NCBI GenBank assembly: GCA_903839855.1
Contig: CAIMEB010000255.1
Span: 1 to 43,175 of the forward strand
DNA length: 43,175 bases
Reading direction: 5' to 3'
From: an uncultured Methylococcaceae bacterium
Lineage (GTDB): Bacteria > Pseudomonadota > Gammaproteobacteria > Methylococcales > Methylomonadaceae
The notes under the pieces are model-generated. The model did no database searches and was not told the origin of the DNA. It was given only the letters and a program-made list of their open reading frames with translations. Shown in pieces: positions 7,118 through 17,584 of the stretch; within the stretch, counting starts at the first letter, position 1, and each line of letters opens with the position of its first letter. Made by a program: the position numbers and the translations under genes.

Positions 7118-7383
7118 AAATTGTACCAACGGGTTATTTTAACCGTGCCGTTAAACGGTTGCACCCTAATGAAAAAGAGCTGTTGGACAAAGCGGTTCAA
7201 GCTATTGTTAATGACGTAGAAATAGGCGATTTGAAAACCGGGGACATTGCCGGTATCAGGGTTTATAAGTTTAAGCTGAATAAAGCTCTGATGCTGTTGA
7301 CGTATCGGGTTGAAGCTGAAATCCTGTATTTATTGGAGTATGGTTCGCACGAAAATTTCTATCGGGATTTAAAGCGACATTAA
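7114..7383 (+). CDS. RelE/ParE-family toxin
   Basis: The 89-residue protein has the compact RelE/ParE layout: an N-terminal helix pair with KRLHPNEKELLDKAV, then beta strands GIRVYKFKLNKALMLLTYRV and a C-terminal LLEYGSHENFYRDLKR. Family members cleave mRNA on the ribosome (RelE) or poison gyrase (ParE). The basic and tyrosine residues in the last strand and helix could serve ribonuclease activity, but I cannot choose between the two. Start is GTG at 7114, overlapping the antitoxin stop by four bases. It appears intact. Confidence 0.82.
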   Translation: MKIVPTGYFNRAVKRLHPNEKELLDKAVQAIVNDVEIGDLKTGDIAGIRVYKFKLNKALMLLTYRVEAEILYLLEYGSHENFYRDLKRH

Positions 7384-7435
7384 CCGGGTGTAGAGACGAC
7401 GATTTATCGCGTCTTTCACAATATACCATTACTGC

Positions 7436-7527
7436 TACCGGCGCACCGGCGCACTCTGGGAAGGTCACTACAAAGCCACTTTCATTGATACTGAAGCCTA
7501 CCTATTAACCTTGCGTATTAGATGCTG
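7436..7527 (+). pseudogene. Remnant of a REP-associated tyrosine (Y1/IS200-like) transposase
   Basis: In one frame, YRRTGALWEGHYKAT and then FIDTEAYLLTLRI match the middle of REP-associated transposases (family pattern RTGTLWEGRYKA, then SDAYLLT and LNPVRA). There is no start, no catalytic HUH motif, and the frame loses resemblance after about 30 codons. It is a short fragment between the toxin gene and mepA, and its presence close to a REP-like element supports the reading. Confidence 0.65.
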
Positions 7528-7540
7528 TACACAGCGTCTG

Positions 7541-8392
7541 TTATTGATTTAGCACCGTGTTACAGAGTGCAGGTAACTCTAGGGGTTTAGGTGCCGCTTG
7601 AGGTTTGCTGGGGTGCTTGGCTTCTTCTGAAAACCACCAGGCGAGTCCTGCATCACAACCGTTACCTGCAGGTAATGGCTCTTGTCCTTGGCAGAATTTA
7701 TTGCCGCTTGGACATTTTAAGCGCACGTGAAAGTGATCCTCATGTTGCCACCAGGGCCGAATTTTTCTTAACCAGTCTTTGTTTGCATGTTGAGTGCAGA
7801 GTTCGCGCTTAATGCTGGGATTGACAAAGATTCGATCAACTTCGGGCTGTTCAGCCGCCATTTCAAGGATTTTTTCATTTGATTTCGACCACTTTGTGTA
7901 ATCAATGGCATCGGATTGGGCTATCAACATGGATGGCGCACCCAATGTTTCACGTTCATTGACTGACAGGCGAGTGTTAGCGGCTTTCTTTGATAATAAA
8001 AACCAAATATCGACATCCAGTCCTGTTTGATGGCTACGGTGTCCGCTTAAGGTTGGGCCGCCTCGGGGCTGTCCTAAGTCACCAATCAGTAATGAACCCA
8101 CGTGTGCATTTTCGGTATTTTGGCCTAGTTTCTCGATAAACTGTCTTAAATTGGGATGACCAAAAAAGCGTTTCCTCGATAAGCGCATGACTTGATAGCC
8201 TGTTCCATCAAGCGGTAAAGAGACCGCGCCACTGATACAGCCGGCATTATAGTTGCCTATGCTTTGTGATGGGGTCTCATGCGTTGGTTGAGTGACTTTT
8301 GCCCATTGTTGAGCAATAGGTGTTGCCAAGCATTCTGACGATACGATGAGTAAAAAGATAACAATCCAAAGGGATGATTTAATTTTTAGCAT
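7541..8392 (-). CDS. mepA: Penicillin-insensitive murein endopeptidase MepA
   Basis: MepA is a periplasmic zinc enzyme that cuts D-Ala-mDAP cross-links in murein. The 283-residue product has a signal peptide (hydrophobic 7-20, cleavage likely after CLA), zinc-ligand motifs GHRSHQTGLDVDIW and HEDHFHVRL, the family stretch SLLIGDLGQPRGGP, and several cysteines (four in its last 65 residues) that probably form disulfides. Length matches the family. It is transcribed toward the transposase remnant with no visible terminator in between. It is a second murein hydrolase within 3 kb, besides the lytic transglycosylase. Confidence 0.95.
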   Translation of the reverse strand: MLKIKSSLWIVIFLLIVSSECLATPIAQQWAKVTQPTHETPSQSIGNYNAGCISGAVSLPLDGTGYQVMRLSRKRFFGHPNLRQFIEKLGQNTENAHVGSLLIGDLGQPRGGPTLSGHRSHQTGLDVDIWFLLSKKAANTRLSVNERETLGAPSMLIAQSDAIDYTKWSKSNEKILEMAAEQPEVDRIFVNPSIKRELCTQHANKDWLRKIRPWWQHEDHFHVRLKCPSGNKFCQGQEPLPAGNGCDAGLAWWFSEEAKHPSKPQAAPKPLELPALCNTVLNQ

Positions 8393-8466
8393 ATAAGCTC
8401 CGGATAGCGTTGGTGGGATACAATCAATGCACTGTACTCAACAGATGTTACTTTTCTTCTGCGCAT

Positions 8467-8490
8467 AAAAAAGCCCACATTACATGGGCT
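8467..8490 (-). terminator. Intrinsic terminator upstream of mepA, minus strand
   Basis: On the minus strand AGCCCA and TGGGCT (7-base loop) form a stem followed by a run of six Ts. It would stop transcripts coming leftward from the small secreted-protein gene and so isolate mepA, whose promoter must lie between here and 8392. Confidence 0.6.
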
Positions 8491-8717
8491 CCGTCCTACT
8501 TTTTTATTATTATAGTGGACGACTGCGGGTGTTCTGCAGTTTAAATTGAGTAGCGATTATTAATGTTGTTTTTCCAGAATATCTGGCCGCTTTCCCCCTC
8601 CCCCCCTTGAAAAATACCAAGAAACTCTGCAATCGAAGTGCTTTTCTTAAGGTGGGCGTATTGTAATCTGAATAATCGGGGTTGTCTACAAAAAGTGCGA
8701 CATTTTGTCACACCTTT
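8491..8717. other. Intergenic, no gene seen
   Basis: This stretch holds a C-rich tract (about 8595-8607) and no convincing reading frame. It is probably the 3' untranslated region of the minus-strand gene to its right. Confidence 0.4.
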
Positions 8718-9110
8718 TCAGTTATTTTTTATTTTCACCAGCCAACCACCACCGCCATTGCAATTGCTTTGGGCATCGGCTTCAATGGCAATTCTTGCGT
8801 ACGTGTCTTTTAATGAAGCGGGCAACGTTCCGCTGACCTCAAACTTACTGCCTCCATTTTTGGGTGATACCTTGAGAGCAGATGGTTGTCCTTTTACGGA
8901 CACTTTAATGCTCTCGGGGTGCGTGTTTGCTGATGCCGTAAAAGAGAACTCAGCACCGACTGCAACTTCGGCATTTTCTGCAGGAACAAAATCACTAAAG
9001 GTGGGTTTGGCACACGCTTTTGAACTGCTACTGCCGCCACCGTAAGCCCAGGAATTAATGGAGGCCAGCATTAAAGCAAAAATCCAATAGTAATTATATC
9101 GTTTCATCAT
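8718..9110 (-). CDS. Small secreted Ig-like-fold protein, function unknown
   Basis: A 130-residue protein starting MMKRYNYYWIFALMLASINSWA, a clear signal peptide, then a low-complexity GGGSSSSK linker. The mature part looks like one beta-sandwich domain, with alternating strands such as EFSFTASAN and SIKVSVKGQ. Two mature cysteines (in KACAKP and SNCNGGGG) could form a disulfide. It somewhat resembles the beta-sandwich of SoxZ-like or copper-chaperone-like small periplasmic proteins, but I do not recognise a named family. GAGGA lies just upstream; the second ATG (9107) is better spaced than the first. It appears to be transcribed alone. Confidence 0.75.
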   Translation of the reverse strand: MMKRYNYYWIFALMLASINSWAYGGGSSSSKACAKPTFSDFVPAENAEVAVGAEFSFTASANTHPESIKVSVKGQPSALKVSPKNGGSKFEVSGTLPASLKDTYARIAIEADAQSNCNGGGGWLVKIKNN

Positions 9111-9354
9111 CAGTCCTCAGCGTGTTGTTATAGTAGTTATTGATGCTTTGATTAAATAAGATATCTGATTTCGATCGATTGTCAAACTGGATAGCTTGAG
9201 CCTGCTAGGACAAGCCTTTCAATGCCATCAAAATGAATTGCACTTCGGCGTTGAATCCACGACAGAATATCCTAGGATGTCCATAATCCACCACACTTTC
9301 ATATGGAATATCTGCGAAAAATAATAGCCATTCTCTTTCAAAAATAAAGGGGTG
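9111..9354. other. Intergenic between divergent genes, no gene seen
   Basis: About 300 bases separate the divergent secreted-protein gene and tgt. I see no reading frame or RNA gene; the region presumably holds both promoters. Confidence 0.4.
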
Positions 9355-9384
9355 TTGCGCAATTGTCTAAAAAGGCAGGATAAT
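9355..9384 (+). promoter_or_regulatory. Candidate promoter of the tgt-yajC-secDF operon
   Basis: TTGCGC (9355-9360) and GATAAT (9379-9384) are 18 bases apart, with the -10 ending 33 bases before the tgt ATG. Spacing and position suit a sigma70 promoter. Confidence 0.4.
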
Positions 9385-9396
9385 CTGCACCCTTGA

Positions 9397-10533
<1,137 letters not shown>

Positions 10534-10587
10534 TGACGAAATTTTTTTAATTACTATTTTTAATTACTATAATAACTGAGGATAATT

Positions 10588-10941
10588 ATGAGTTTATTTA
10601 TTTCTGATGCACTTGCGGCAGGAGAAGCAGTTCAACAGCCAGGCATTGAAGGTATGTTGTTTCCACTCGGTATTTTAGCGTTTTTTTACTTTTTGTTTTT
10701 ACGTCCTCAATCCAAGCGTGCCAAAGAAAAGAAACAAATGATTGCCACCTTGGGTAAAGGCGTTGAGGTCGTAACTTCGGGTGGTATTTTGGGTAAGGTT
10801 GTTGATCTGGATGATAATTTTGTAAAGCTTGAAGTCAGTGATAACTCGTTTATCCAAGTACAGCGTCAAAGCATTGAAAGCATGATGCCCAAAGGGACTT
10901 ACAAAGCGATCACTAAAAAAGTAACTATTAATAAAGCTTAA
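10588..10941 (+). CDS. yajC: Sec translocon accessory subunit YajC
   Basis: YajC is a small inner-membrane protein that joins SecD and SecF to SecYEG. The 117-residue product has one membrane span (about 21-40, LGILAFFYFLFLRPQ) followed by a basic stretch (SKRAKEKKQ) and the domain GVEVVTSGGILGKVVDL. A good AGGA-type ribosome-binding site (TGAGGAT) precedes the ATG. The gene lies between tgt and secD as expected. Confidence 0.97.
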   Translation: MSLFISDALAAGEAVQQPGIEGMLFPLGILAFFYFLFLRPQSKRAKEKKQMIATLGKGVEVVTSGGILGKVVDLDDNFVKLEVSDNSFIQVQRQSIESMMPKGTYKAITKKVTINKA

Positions 10942-11011
10942 TGTGAGAGCGCATCTCAGAGTCACAGTCATTGATTTTGGTTAGAGCGCAGTTTAATTAT
11001 TGGAATAACAC

Positions 11012-12859
11012 ATGCAAAACCATTTCCCACTTTGGAAAAATTTATTAGTTCTGATTGTTTTTGGTGTCGGAATTATTTATTCGTTACCTAATTTGTACGG
11101 TGATGATCCTTCTGTTCAGGTTTCATCAACACAAACGGCGAGTATCACCCAAGCTCAATCCAGTCAGATTGAGTCTGATATTAAAGCATCAGGCACGCCT
11201 GTCAAAGCGTTTGAGTTTAAAGACGGTCGTGTTTTAGCGCGTTTTACCAATACCGATGATCAGCTTAAAGTGGCTGATTTATTGAGAGATAAAATGGGCA
11301 GCAATTATACGGTTGCTCTCAATCTAGCACCCACAACACCGATCTGGTTACGTTCTTTAGGTGCGCAGGCCATGTATCTTGGTTTGGACTTACGCGGAGG
11401 GGTACACTTTTTGCTAGAAGTGGATATGGATGCAGCAGTAAGGCAGGCTGAAGACCGTAATATTGATGATATTCGGTTAGCGTTAAGAAATGCAAAGCTG
11501 CGCTATCAAACGGTTGCAAAAGATAATGGTTTTTTTAAAGTCACGTTAAAGTCTGCAGAAGATAAGGCAGACGTTTTGACGGCTTTAGATAAAGATTTTC
11601 ATAATCTTGAGATTACTGAACCAGAAGCACAGGATCAAATCTGGTTAAAATTATCGGATAAAGAAATCCGTGAAATCAAGAAATTTGCTGTAGCGCAAAA
11701 CATGACCACTTTACGTAATCGTGTTAATGAATTAGGGGTGGCAGAGCCGGTTATTCAGCAACAAGGTGAAAACCGTATCATGGTGCAATTGCCTGGCGTA
11801 CAGGATACCACCAGAGCGAAAGAAATTTTGGGTACGACAGCGACGCTGGAGTATCGTTTAGTTGATGTTGAGCACGATGTTCAGCAAGCGGTTTCTGGGC
11901 ATGTGCCAGTGGGCAGTCGTTTATATAATGACAGAAACGGTAATCCAATCCTTTTAGATCGTCGGGTGATTGTTACGGGTGATCAAATCGTGGATGCCTC
12001 TTCTGGTCAGGATCAGGATGGCCGGCCTTCGGTTAATATTTCTTTGAATGGCGTGGGTGCAGCAAAGATGGCTAAGACAACACAAGTGAGTGTTGGTAAA
12101 CCAATGGCGGTTGTATTCATTGAATATAAAGTAGAAACAAAAATTGTTGATGGTCAAAAAGTCCGTCACAAAGAGAAAGTAGAAAAAGTGATTAACGTTG
12201 CGACGATACAAGGTGTATTTAGTAAGCGTTTCCAGACGACTGGCTTGGATAGTCCGCAAGAAGCCAGAAATTTATCGTTGTTATTAAGAGCGGGAGCTTT
12301 AGCGGCACCAGTTGATATTGTTGAAGAACGTACAGTGGGGCCAAGTTTAGGCCAGGATAACATTGATAAAGGCATGTTATCGTTTGTGGTGGGTTTTGCC
12401 TTGGTTGTGTTGTTTATGGCGGTTTATTATCGTCTTTTTGGTGTGATAGCCAATTTTGCGTTAGCTTTTAACGTGGTGATTGTGGTCGCTATTCTGTCTA
12501 TGTTGCAAGCAACGTTAACATTGCCAGGTATTGCCGGGATTATCTTGACAGTCGGTATGTCGGTTGATGCTAACGTATTGATTTTTGAACGTATCAAAGA
12601 AGAGCTTAAGCACGGTATAACACCACAAGCAGCTATTTTTATTGGTTACGATAAAGCCTTTGCAACTATTCTCGACTCTCACTTTACCAATCTTGTTGTG
12701 GCAGTTGTTTTATTTGCCTTTGGAACAGGTTCAGTAAAAGGGTTTGCGGTAACGCTGATTATCGGGATTTTATCCTCTATGTTTACAGCGATTACGGGCA
12801 CACGGATGGTTATTAACTGGATCTATGGTAATCGTAGAGTTGAGAAGCTATCAATATAG
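11012..12859 (+). CDS. secD: Protein translocase subunit SecD
   Basis: SecD, an RND-family inner-membrane protein with six predicted spans, uses the proton gradient to help pull proteins across the membrane. The 615-residue length is normal. Visible are the first span (LLVLIVFGVGIIYSLPNLYG), LGLDLRGGVHFLLEVD before the first periplasmic domain, and the C-terminal span cluster with TVGMSVDANVLIFERIKEE, whose aspartate belongs to the proton path. Fifty-four bases separate it from secF, and no promoter is obvious between. Confidence 0.98.
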   Translation: MQNHFPLWKNLLVLIVFGVGIIYSLPNLYGDDPSVQVSSTQTASITQAQSSQIESDIKASGTPVKAFEFKDGRVLARFTNTDDQLKVADLLRDKMGSNYTVALNLAPTTPIWLRSLGAQAMYLGLDLRGGVHFLLEVDMDAAVRQAEDRNIDDIRLALRNAKLRYQTVAKDNGFFKVTLKSAEDKADVLTALDKDFHNLEITEPEAQDQIWLKLSDKEIREIKKFAVAQNMTTLRNRVNELGVAEPVIQQQGENRIMVQLPGVQDTTRAKEILGTTATLEYRLVDVEHDVQQAVSGHVPVGSRLYNDRNGNPILLDRRVIVTGDQIVDASSGQDQDGRPSVNISLNGVGAAKMAKTTQVSVGKPMAVVFIEYKVETKIVDGQKVRHKEKVEKVINVATIQGVFSKRFQTTGLDSPQEARNLSLLLRAGALAAPVDIVEERTVGPSLGQDNIDKGMLSFVVGFALVVLFMAVYYRLFGVIANFALAFNVVIVVAILSMLQATLTLPGIAGIILTVGMSVDANVLIFERIKEELKHGITPQAAIFIGYDKAFATILDSHFTNLVVAVVLFAFGTGSVKGFAVTLIIGILSSMFTAITGTRMVINWIYGNRRVEKLSI

Positions 12860-12913
12860 TCAGTATCTACGGACAAGAACAAGGCTTTGCTCCTATTTTT
12901 AGAAGAATAAAAT

Positions 12914-13840
12914 ATGAAGACAACAAATATAAATTTTATCGGTAATCGCAATAAAGCAATCCTGTTTTCTAGTGTGTTGATGCTTATTTCGATAGTTTCG
13001 CTGGCGACGCGTGGCTTACAAATGGGTATCGATTTTACTGGTGGCACCTTGATTGAGGTGGGTTATCAACAAGCGGCTGATTTAACGGTACTCCGTAATA
13101 CTTTGGATACGCAAGGTTTTGATGATGCGACGGTGCAGAATTTTGGTACAACCAAAGATGTTTTGATTCGTTTAAAACCTCATTCAGATATTAGTAATGC
13201 TGATTTAAGTACAAGGGTATTAGAGGCTATTAACAAAACAACCGCCGAACCGGCTAGTGTCAGACGTGTTGAGTTTGTAGGGCCGCAAGTGGGTGACGAT
13301 TTGGCTGAAGATGGTTTTTTGGCTTTATTGTATTCCACTATCTGCATCCTGATTTATATCGCTTGGCGTTTTGAATGGAAATTCTCTACCGGTGCCATTA
13401 TTGCGACCATTCACGATGTTATTGTTACATTGGGACTATTTTCAATTTTGGGGTTAGAGTTTGATTTGACAGTATTAGCCGCTGTACTGGCTTTGATCGG
13501 TTACTCTTTAAACGATACTATTGTTGTGTATGATCGAATCAGAGAAAACTTTCGTTTACTAAGAAATAAATCCACTGAAGAAATTATGAATATTTCAGTT
13601 AATGTTACCTTAAGCAGAACCATTATGACCTCGTTGACCGTTATTCTGGTGTTGATTTCTCTGTTTTTCCTGGGGGGGGAAATTATTCATAATTTCTCGA
13701 TTGTACTTTTGTTTGGGGTCTTTTTTGGCACCTATTCCTCCATTTTTATTGCCAGTCCAGCGGCATTATTATTGGGTGTTAGTGCGGAAGATTTGATGAT
13801 ACCCGTTAAAGAAGGTGCGGATATAGATCGTAGACCTTAG
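12914..13840 (+). CDS. secF: Protein translocase subunit SecF
   Basis: SecF pairs with SecD in the proton-driven Sec accessory complex. The 308-residue protein has the family's GIDFTGGTLIEV near the N-terminus, a periplasmic domain, and spans with ALIGYSLNDTIVVYDRIREN, which carries the conserved aspartates. It closes the tgt-yajC-secDF operon; the next gene has its own upstream gap of about 100 bases. No hairpin terminator is evident after the stop codon. Confidence 0.98.
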   Translation: MKTTNINFIGNRNKAILFSSVLMLISIVSLATRGLQMGIDFTGGTLIEVGYQQAADLTVLRNTLDTQGFDDATVQNFGTTKDVLIRLKPHSDISNADLSTRVLEAINKTTAEPASVRRVEFVGPQVGDDLAEDGFLALLYSTICILIYIAWRFEWKFSTGAIIATIHDVIVTLGLFSILGLEFDLTVLAAVLALIGYSLNDTIVVYDRIRENFRLLRNKSTEEIMNISVNVTLSRTIMTSLTVILVLISLFFLGGEIIHNFSIVLLFGVFFGTYSSIFIASPAALLLGVSAEDLMIPVKEGADIDRRP

Positions 13841-13938
13841 TTGTTAACTAGGTCGTTGCTCTACAATACCTTGATGATCGGGTATAATGAGCCACTTAAG
13901 AAATTTATTTAATATTACTTTTGGAGTTTAAAAACATA

Positions 13939-14370
13939 ATGGCAATAGAACGCACTTTTTCAATTATTAAACCTGATGCTGTTGCAAAAAATGTAATTGG
14001 TCAAATTTATAGCCGTTTTGAAAGTAATGGTTTAACAATCGTTGCTGCTAAAATGCTGCATTTGACTCAAGAGCAAGCAGAAGGTTTTTACGCAGAACAC
14101 AGTGAGCGCGGATTCTTTAAAGATTTAGTTGCTTTTATGATTTCTGGTCCGGTGATTATGCAAGTTTTAGAAGGCGAAAACGCAGTTCTTAAGCACCGCG
14201 AAATTATGGGCGCTACTAATCCTAAAGATGCGGCTCCCGGTACTATTCGTGCTGATTTTGCAAGCAGTATCGATGAAAACGCAGTACACGGTTCTGATGC
14301 TTTAGAAACAGCTCAAAGAGAAATTGCTTATTTTTTCTCGGAAAATGAAATCAGTGCTAGAACCCGTTAA
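13939..14370 (+). CDS. ndk: Nucleoside diphosphate kinase Ndk
   Basis: Ndk transfers the terminal phosphate between nucleoside di- and triphosphates through a phosphohistidine. The proper start is the ATG at 13939 ([18 protein letters not shown]), giving the usual 143 residues; an in-frame TTG at 13921 would add six poorly conserved residues. GGAG lies 12 bases upstream. The active-site histidine is His117 in [17 protein letters not shown] at 13883-13888 may be its -10 box, though no good -35 is spaced correctly. The end overlaps rlmN by 26 bases. Confidence 0.98.
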   Translation: MAIERTFSIIKPDAVAKNVIGQIYSRFESNGLTIVAAKMLHLTQEQAEGFYAEHSERGFFKDLVAFMISGPVIMQVLEGENAVLKHREIMGATNPKDAAPGTIRADFASSIDENAVHGSDALETAQREIAYFFSENEISARTR

Positions 14371-15457
14371 GAAAGAACGTTTTAATTTGCTTGATTACGA
14401 CAGAAAAGGCCTTGCGGCTTTTTTTGTCGCTTTAGGTGAAAAGCCTTTTCGAGCAACACAACTACTTAAATGGATCTATCAGGAAGGGGTTTCTGATTTT
14501 GATTTAATGACCAATTTAAGTAAGCCTTTACGCGCCTATCTCAAAGAAAACTGCTATCTAGCAACGCCTGAGATTGTGGTCGAGCAGATTGCCAGTGATG
14601 GCACTTGTAAATGGGCTTTGCAAACCAGTTGTGGGAATCGGATTGAAACCGTATTTATTCCTGAAGAAGGGCGCGGTACGTTATGTGTTTCGTCTCAAAT
14701 TGGTTGCGCTTTAGCGTGTACCTTTTGTTCAACGGCTCAGCAGGGTTTTAATCGCAACCTGAAAACCTCAGAGATTATTGGTCAAGTGATCGTTGCGCAA
14801 AACCGTTTAGGCGACACCAAGAAAATTACCAATGTTGTGATGATGGGTATGGGTGAGCCTTTACTCAATTTTGACAACGTGGTCGCGGCTATGAATTTAA
14901 TGATGGATGATTTCACCTTTGGACTATCTAAGCGTAGAGTCACCATTAGTACTTCGGGTGTTGTCCCTGCAATGTATCGATTAACCGAAGTGTGTGATGT
15001 CAGTCTTGCGGTTTCCTTGCACGCGGTAAGAGACGATTTAAGGGATGAGTTGGTACCCATTAATAAAAAATATCCATTAAAGGAGTTAATGGAAGCCTGC
15101 CGTGATAATGCCAAGATAGCGCCACGACGAACCGTTACTTTTGAGTATGTCATGCTGGATGGAATCAATGATTCTATGGAGGATGCCCGAGGGTTAGTTA
15201 AGCTATTAAAAACGGTGCCGGCAAAATTAAACTTAATCCCTTTTAATCCGTTTCCTAATAACGCTTATCGTTGTTCAAGCAAGGAAGCGATAAATCGTTT
15301 CAAGATGTTTTTGAACGATGCTGGGATAGTGACAACGGTTAGAAAAACCCGTGGAGAGGATATCGATGCGGCATGTGGGCAACTAGTGGGTCAGGTTGAC
15401 GATAAGAGTCGTCGACATCTTAAGTTAAAATTAGTAGGCTCAGAGAGTGCAGCTTGA
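14345..15457 (+). CDS. rlmN: Dual-specificity 23S rRNA/tRNA methyltransferase RlmN
   Basis: RlmN is a radical-SAM enzyme that methylates C2 of A2503 in 23S rRNA and A37 of some tRNAs. The iron-sulfur cluster cysteines are Cys121, Cys125 and Cys128 in [12 protein letters not shown]. Cys114 and Cys344 (in DAACGQL) match the methyl-carrying and resolving cysteines. I take ATG 14345, inside the end of ndk; a TTG at 14324 is also in frame. The family usually has about 370-390 residues, and this has 370. The end overlaps the pilW start. Confidence 0.98.
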   Translation: MKSVLEPVKKERFNLLDYDRKGLAAFFVALGEKPFRATQLLKWIYQEGVSDFDLMTNLSKPLRAYLKENCYLATPEIVVEQIASDGTCKWALQTSCGNRIETVFIPEEGRGTLCVSSQIGCALACTFCSTAQQGFNRNLKTSEIIGQVIVAQNRLGDTKKITNVVMMGMGEPLLNFDNVVAAMNLMMDDFTFGLSKRRVTISTSGVVPAMYRLTEVCDVSLAVSLHAVRDDLRDELVPINKKYPLKELMEACRDNAKIAPRRTVTFEYVMLDGINDSMEDARGLVKLLKTVPAKLNLIPFNPFPNNAYRCSSKEAINRFKMFLNDAGIVTTVRKTRGEDIDAACGQLVGQVDDKSRRHLKLKLVGSESAA

Positions 15458-16223
15458 TGCTGAAAAGTTATTGAGTCATTTGAGTCGTTTGAGTGTTGGC
15501 TGTTTCTTTGCGGGTGTTTTAATTTCTTGTGCTTCATTAACCAGTGGAAGCGCTGATAAAGAAGAATTGAGTAATCTGTATTTGCAGTTGGGTGTTCGTT
15601 ATATGGATTTAAACAAGCTTGAAATAGCGAGAGAAAACTTACAAATAGCCTTAACAAAAGATCCAGATAATACCCAGGTGCATAATGCTTATGCCTTTTT
15701 ATATGAAAAATTAAAGGATTATCAACAGGCCAGTGAGCACTATAAAAAGGCTTTAGAGTTATCTCCTGACGATTGGAGTGTACAAAACAACTTTGGTCGT
15801 TTTCTCTGTGATCAAGGTCATTATGAACAAGGCTTGGCGTTGTTGATTTTAGCGAACTCAACACAGTTAAATGATAAGCAATGGATAGCCTTAACCAATG
15901 CGGGGCGATGCCAATTAGCGATGAAACGCAATCAAGATGCTCAGGCTTATTTTGATAAGGCGTTGATGCTTAATTTAGATTACGCCCCCGCATTATTAGA
16001 AATGCAAAAAATCAGTTTCCAGAATAAGACCTATTTGGAAGCTAAGACCTATTTAAAGCGGTACTTAATGGTGGATGTTTATACTTCGGGCGTCTTATGG
16101 ATTGCATTACAAACCGAGATGGCGTTGGGTAATTCTGCAAATGCAGATCAATATCGGCAATTATTACTAGAAAAATTTCCGTTATCCAATGAAGCAAAAC
16201 AACTCAAGCCCGTTCTACAATAA
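15447..16223 (+). CDS. pilW: Type IV pilus biogenesis/stability lipoprotein PilW (PilF)
   Basis: This TPR lipoprotein of 258 residues assists assembly of the PilQ secretin in the outer membrane. A GTG start (15447) overlapping the rlmN stop gives a signal peptide ending in the lipobox LISC (Cys28). TPR units follow, with typical spacing: [61 protein letters not shown]. rlmN-pilW order is conserved in gammaproteobacteria. Unusually, hisS follows directly, without rodZ and ispG between. Confidence 0.92.
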   Translation: MQLDAEKLLSHLSRLSVGCFFAGVLISCASLTSGSADKEELSNLYLQLGVRYMDLNKLEIARENLQIALTKDPDNTQVHNAYAFLYEKLKDYQQASEHYKKALELSPDDWSVQNNFGRFLCDQGHYEQGLALLILANSTQLNDKQWIALTNAGRCQLAMKRNQDAQAYFDKALMLNLDYAPALLEMQKISFQNKTYLEAKTYLKRYLMVDVYTSGVLWIALQTEMALGNSANADQYRQLLLEKFPLSNEAKQLKPVLQ

Positions 16224-16241
16224 AGGCACAATCTAAACAAT

Positions 16242-17525
16242 ATGGCAAATAATATACAAGCGATTCGAGGCATGCATGATGTGCTTCCAGGTCAATCTCC
16301 ACTTTGGCAGTATGTCGAGCAGATACTTAGAGACGTGCTGGGTACTTATGGATACAGTGAGATTCGTTTACCCATCGTTGAAAAAACCGAGCTTTTTAAA
16401 CGTTCTATCGGTGAAGTAACGGATATCGTTGAAAAAGAAATGTATACTTTTGAGGATCGTAATGGTGATTCATTAACGTTGCGTCCTGAAGGTACGGCGG
16501 GTTGTCTTAGGGCCTGCCTGGAACATGGTTTATTACATAATCAGATGCATCGCCTCTGGTATTACGGTCCCATGTATCGACATGAGCGTCCCCAAAAGGG
16601 GCGTTATCGTCAGTTTATTCAATTAGGCGTTGAAACCTATGGCATGTCTGGGCCTGATATTGATGCTGAACTGATTATTCTCATGGATCGATTGTGGAAA
16701 AAGTTAGGTATTCGGGATAAAGTGCGTTTACAGTTGAATTCTTTAGGTACGATTGAAGAAAGATTGGTTTATAGGTCGGTGTTAGTCGATTATTTTCGAG
16801 GTCATTTAGATTTGTTAGATGAGGATAGTTTGCGTCGTTTAGAAACTAATCCCTTGAGAATATTGGATACTAAAAATCCGGCGATGCAAACGTTGGTTGC
16901 TAACGCACCTGCATTAATGGATTATTTGGGTTCCGATAGCTTGGCGCATTTTAAGACGTTAACCGCTATTTTAGATGATCTTGGCATTAGCTATGAGATA
17001 GCGACACGTTTAGTGCGTGGTCTGGATTATTACAGTAAAACAGTGTTTGAGTGGGTGACTGATGAATTGGGGTCACAAGGAACTGTTTGTGCGGGTGGGC
17101 GTTATGATAGTTTAGTGGAACAATTAGGAGGTAAAGCCAATTTTGCAGTAGGCTTTGCCATGGGGATTGAGCGTTTATTGGCTCTCATAGAGGTCTCTGA
17201 ACATGTGCCATTAACACGAGCGGTTGATGTCTTTATGATTCGTGTCGGTGATGCTGCAGAACGTGAAGGCTTACGTTTCGCAGAAGCGATTAGGGATCAG
17301 GTATCTGGTTTAAAATTACAGATCAATTGCGGCGGCGGTAGTTTTAAAAGTCAATTTAAAAAAGCCGATAAAAGTGGTGCTGACTATGCCCTTATTTTGG
17401 GTGATGATGAAGTGAGTCGTGGCGAGTTGAGTCTTAAGTCGTTACGTAATGATCAAGGTCAACAAACGCTTTCGCAACAGCAGGTCATTTCGTTTTTACA
17501 AGATTATATGTCCCAATCTAACTGA
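16242..17525 (+). CDS. hisS: Histidyl-tRNA synthetase
   Basis: HisS, a class II synthetase, charges tRNA-His. The 427 residues contain the N-terminal [12 protein letters not shown], motif 2 ([18 protein letters not shown]), the histidine-binding loop [30 protein letters not shown], and motif 3 around [10 protein letters not shown], followed by the anticodon-binding domain. It starts 18 bases after pilW, so it is probably cotranscribed. Confidence 0.98.
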   Translation: MANNIQAIRGMHDVLPGQSPLWQYVEQILRDVLGTYGYSEIRLPIVEKTELFKRSIGEVTDIVEKEMYTFEDRNGDSLTLRPEGTAGCLRACLEHGLLHNQMHRLWYYGPMYRHERPQKGRYRQFIQLGVETYGMSGPDIDAELIILMDRLWKKLGIRDKVRLQLNSLGTIEERLVYRSVLVDYFRGHLDLLDEDSLRRLETNPLRILDTKNPAMQTLVANAPALMDYLGSDSLAHFKTLTAILDDLGISYEIATRLVRGLDYYSKTVFEWVTDELGSQGTVCAGGRYDSLVEQLGGKANFAVGFAMGIERLLALIEVSEHVPLTRAVDVFMIRVGDAAEREGLRFAEAIRDQVSGLKLQINCGGGSFKSQFKKADKSGADYALILGDDEVSRGELSLKSLRNDQGQQTLSQQQVISFLQDYMSQSN

Positions 17526-17584
17526 TGTTAGCGATATAGTTTTACCTAGATTACCTTTATTTAAATATAACACAGAGAAAGCAA

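Noticed and set aside
8638-9045. Long plus-strand frame of 135 codons over the secreted-protein gene
   Set aside because: It is antisense to a gene with a clear signal peptide and ribosome-binding site. It lacks an obvious start region, and its composition is not protein-like.
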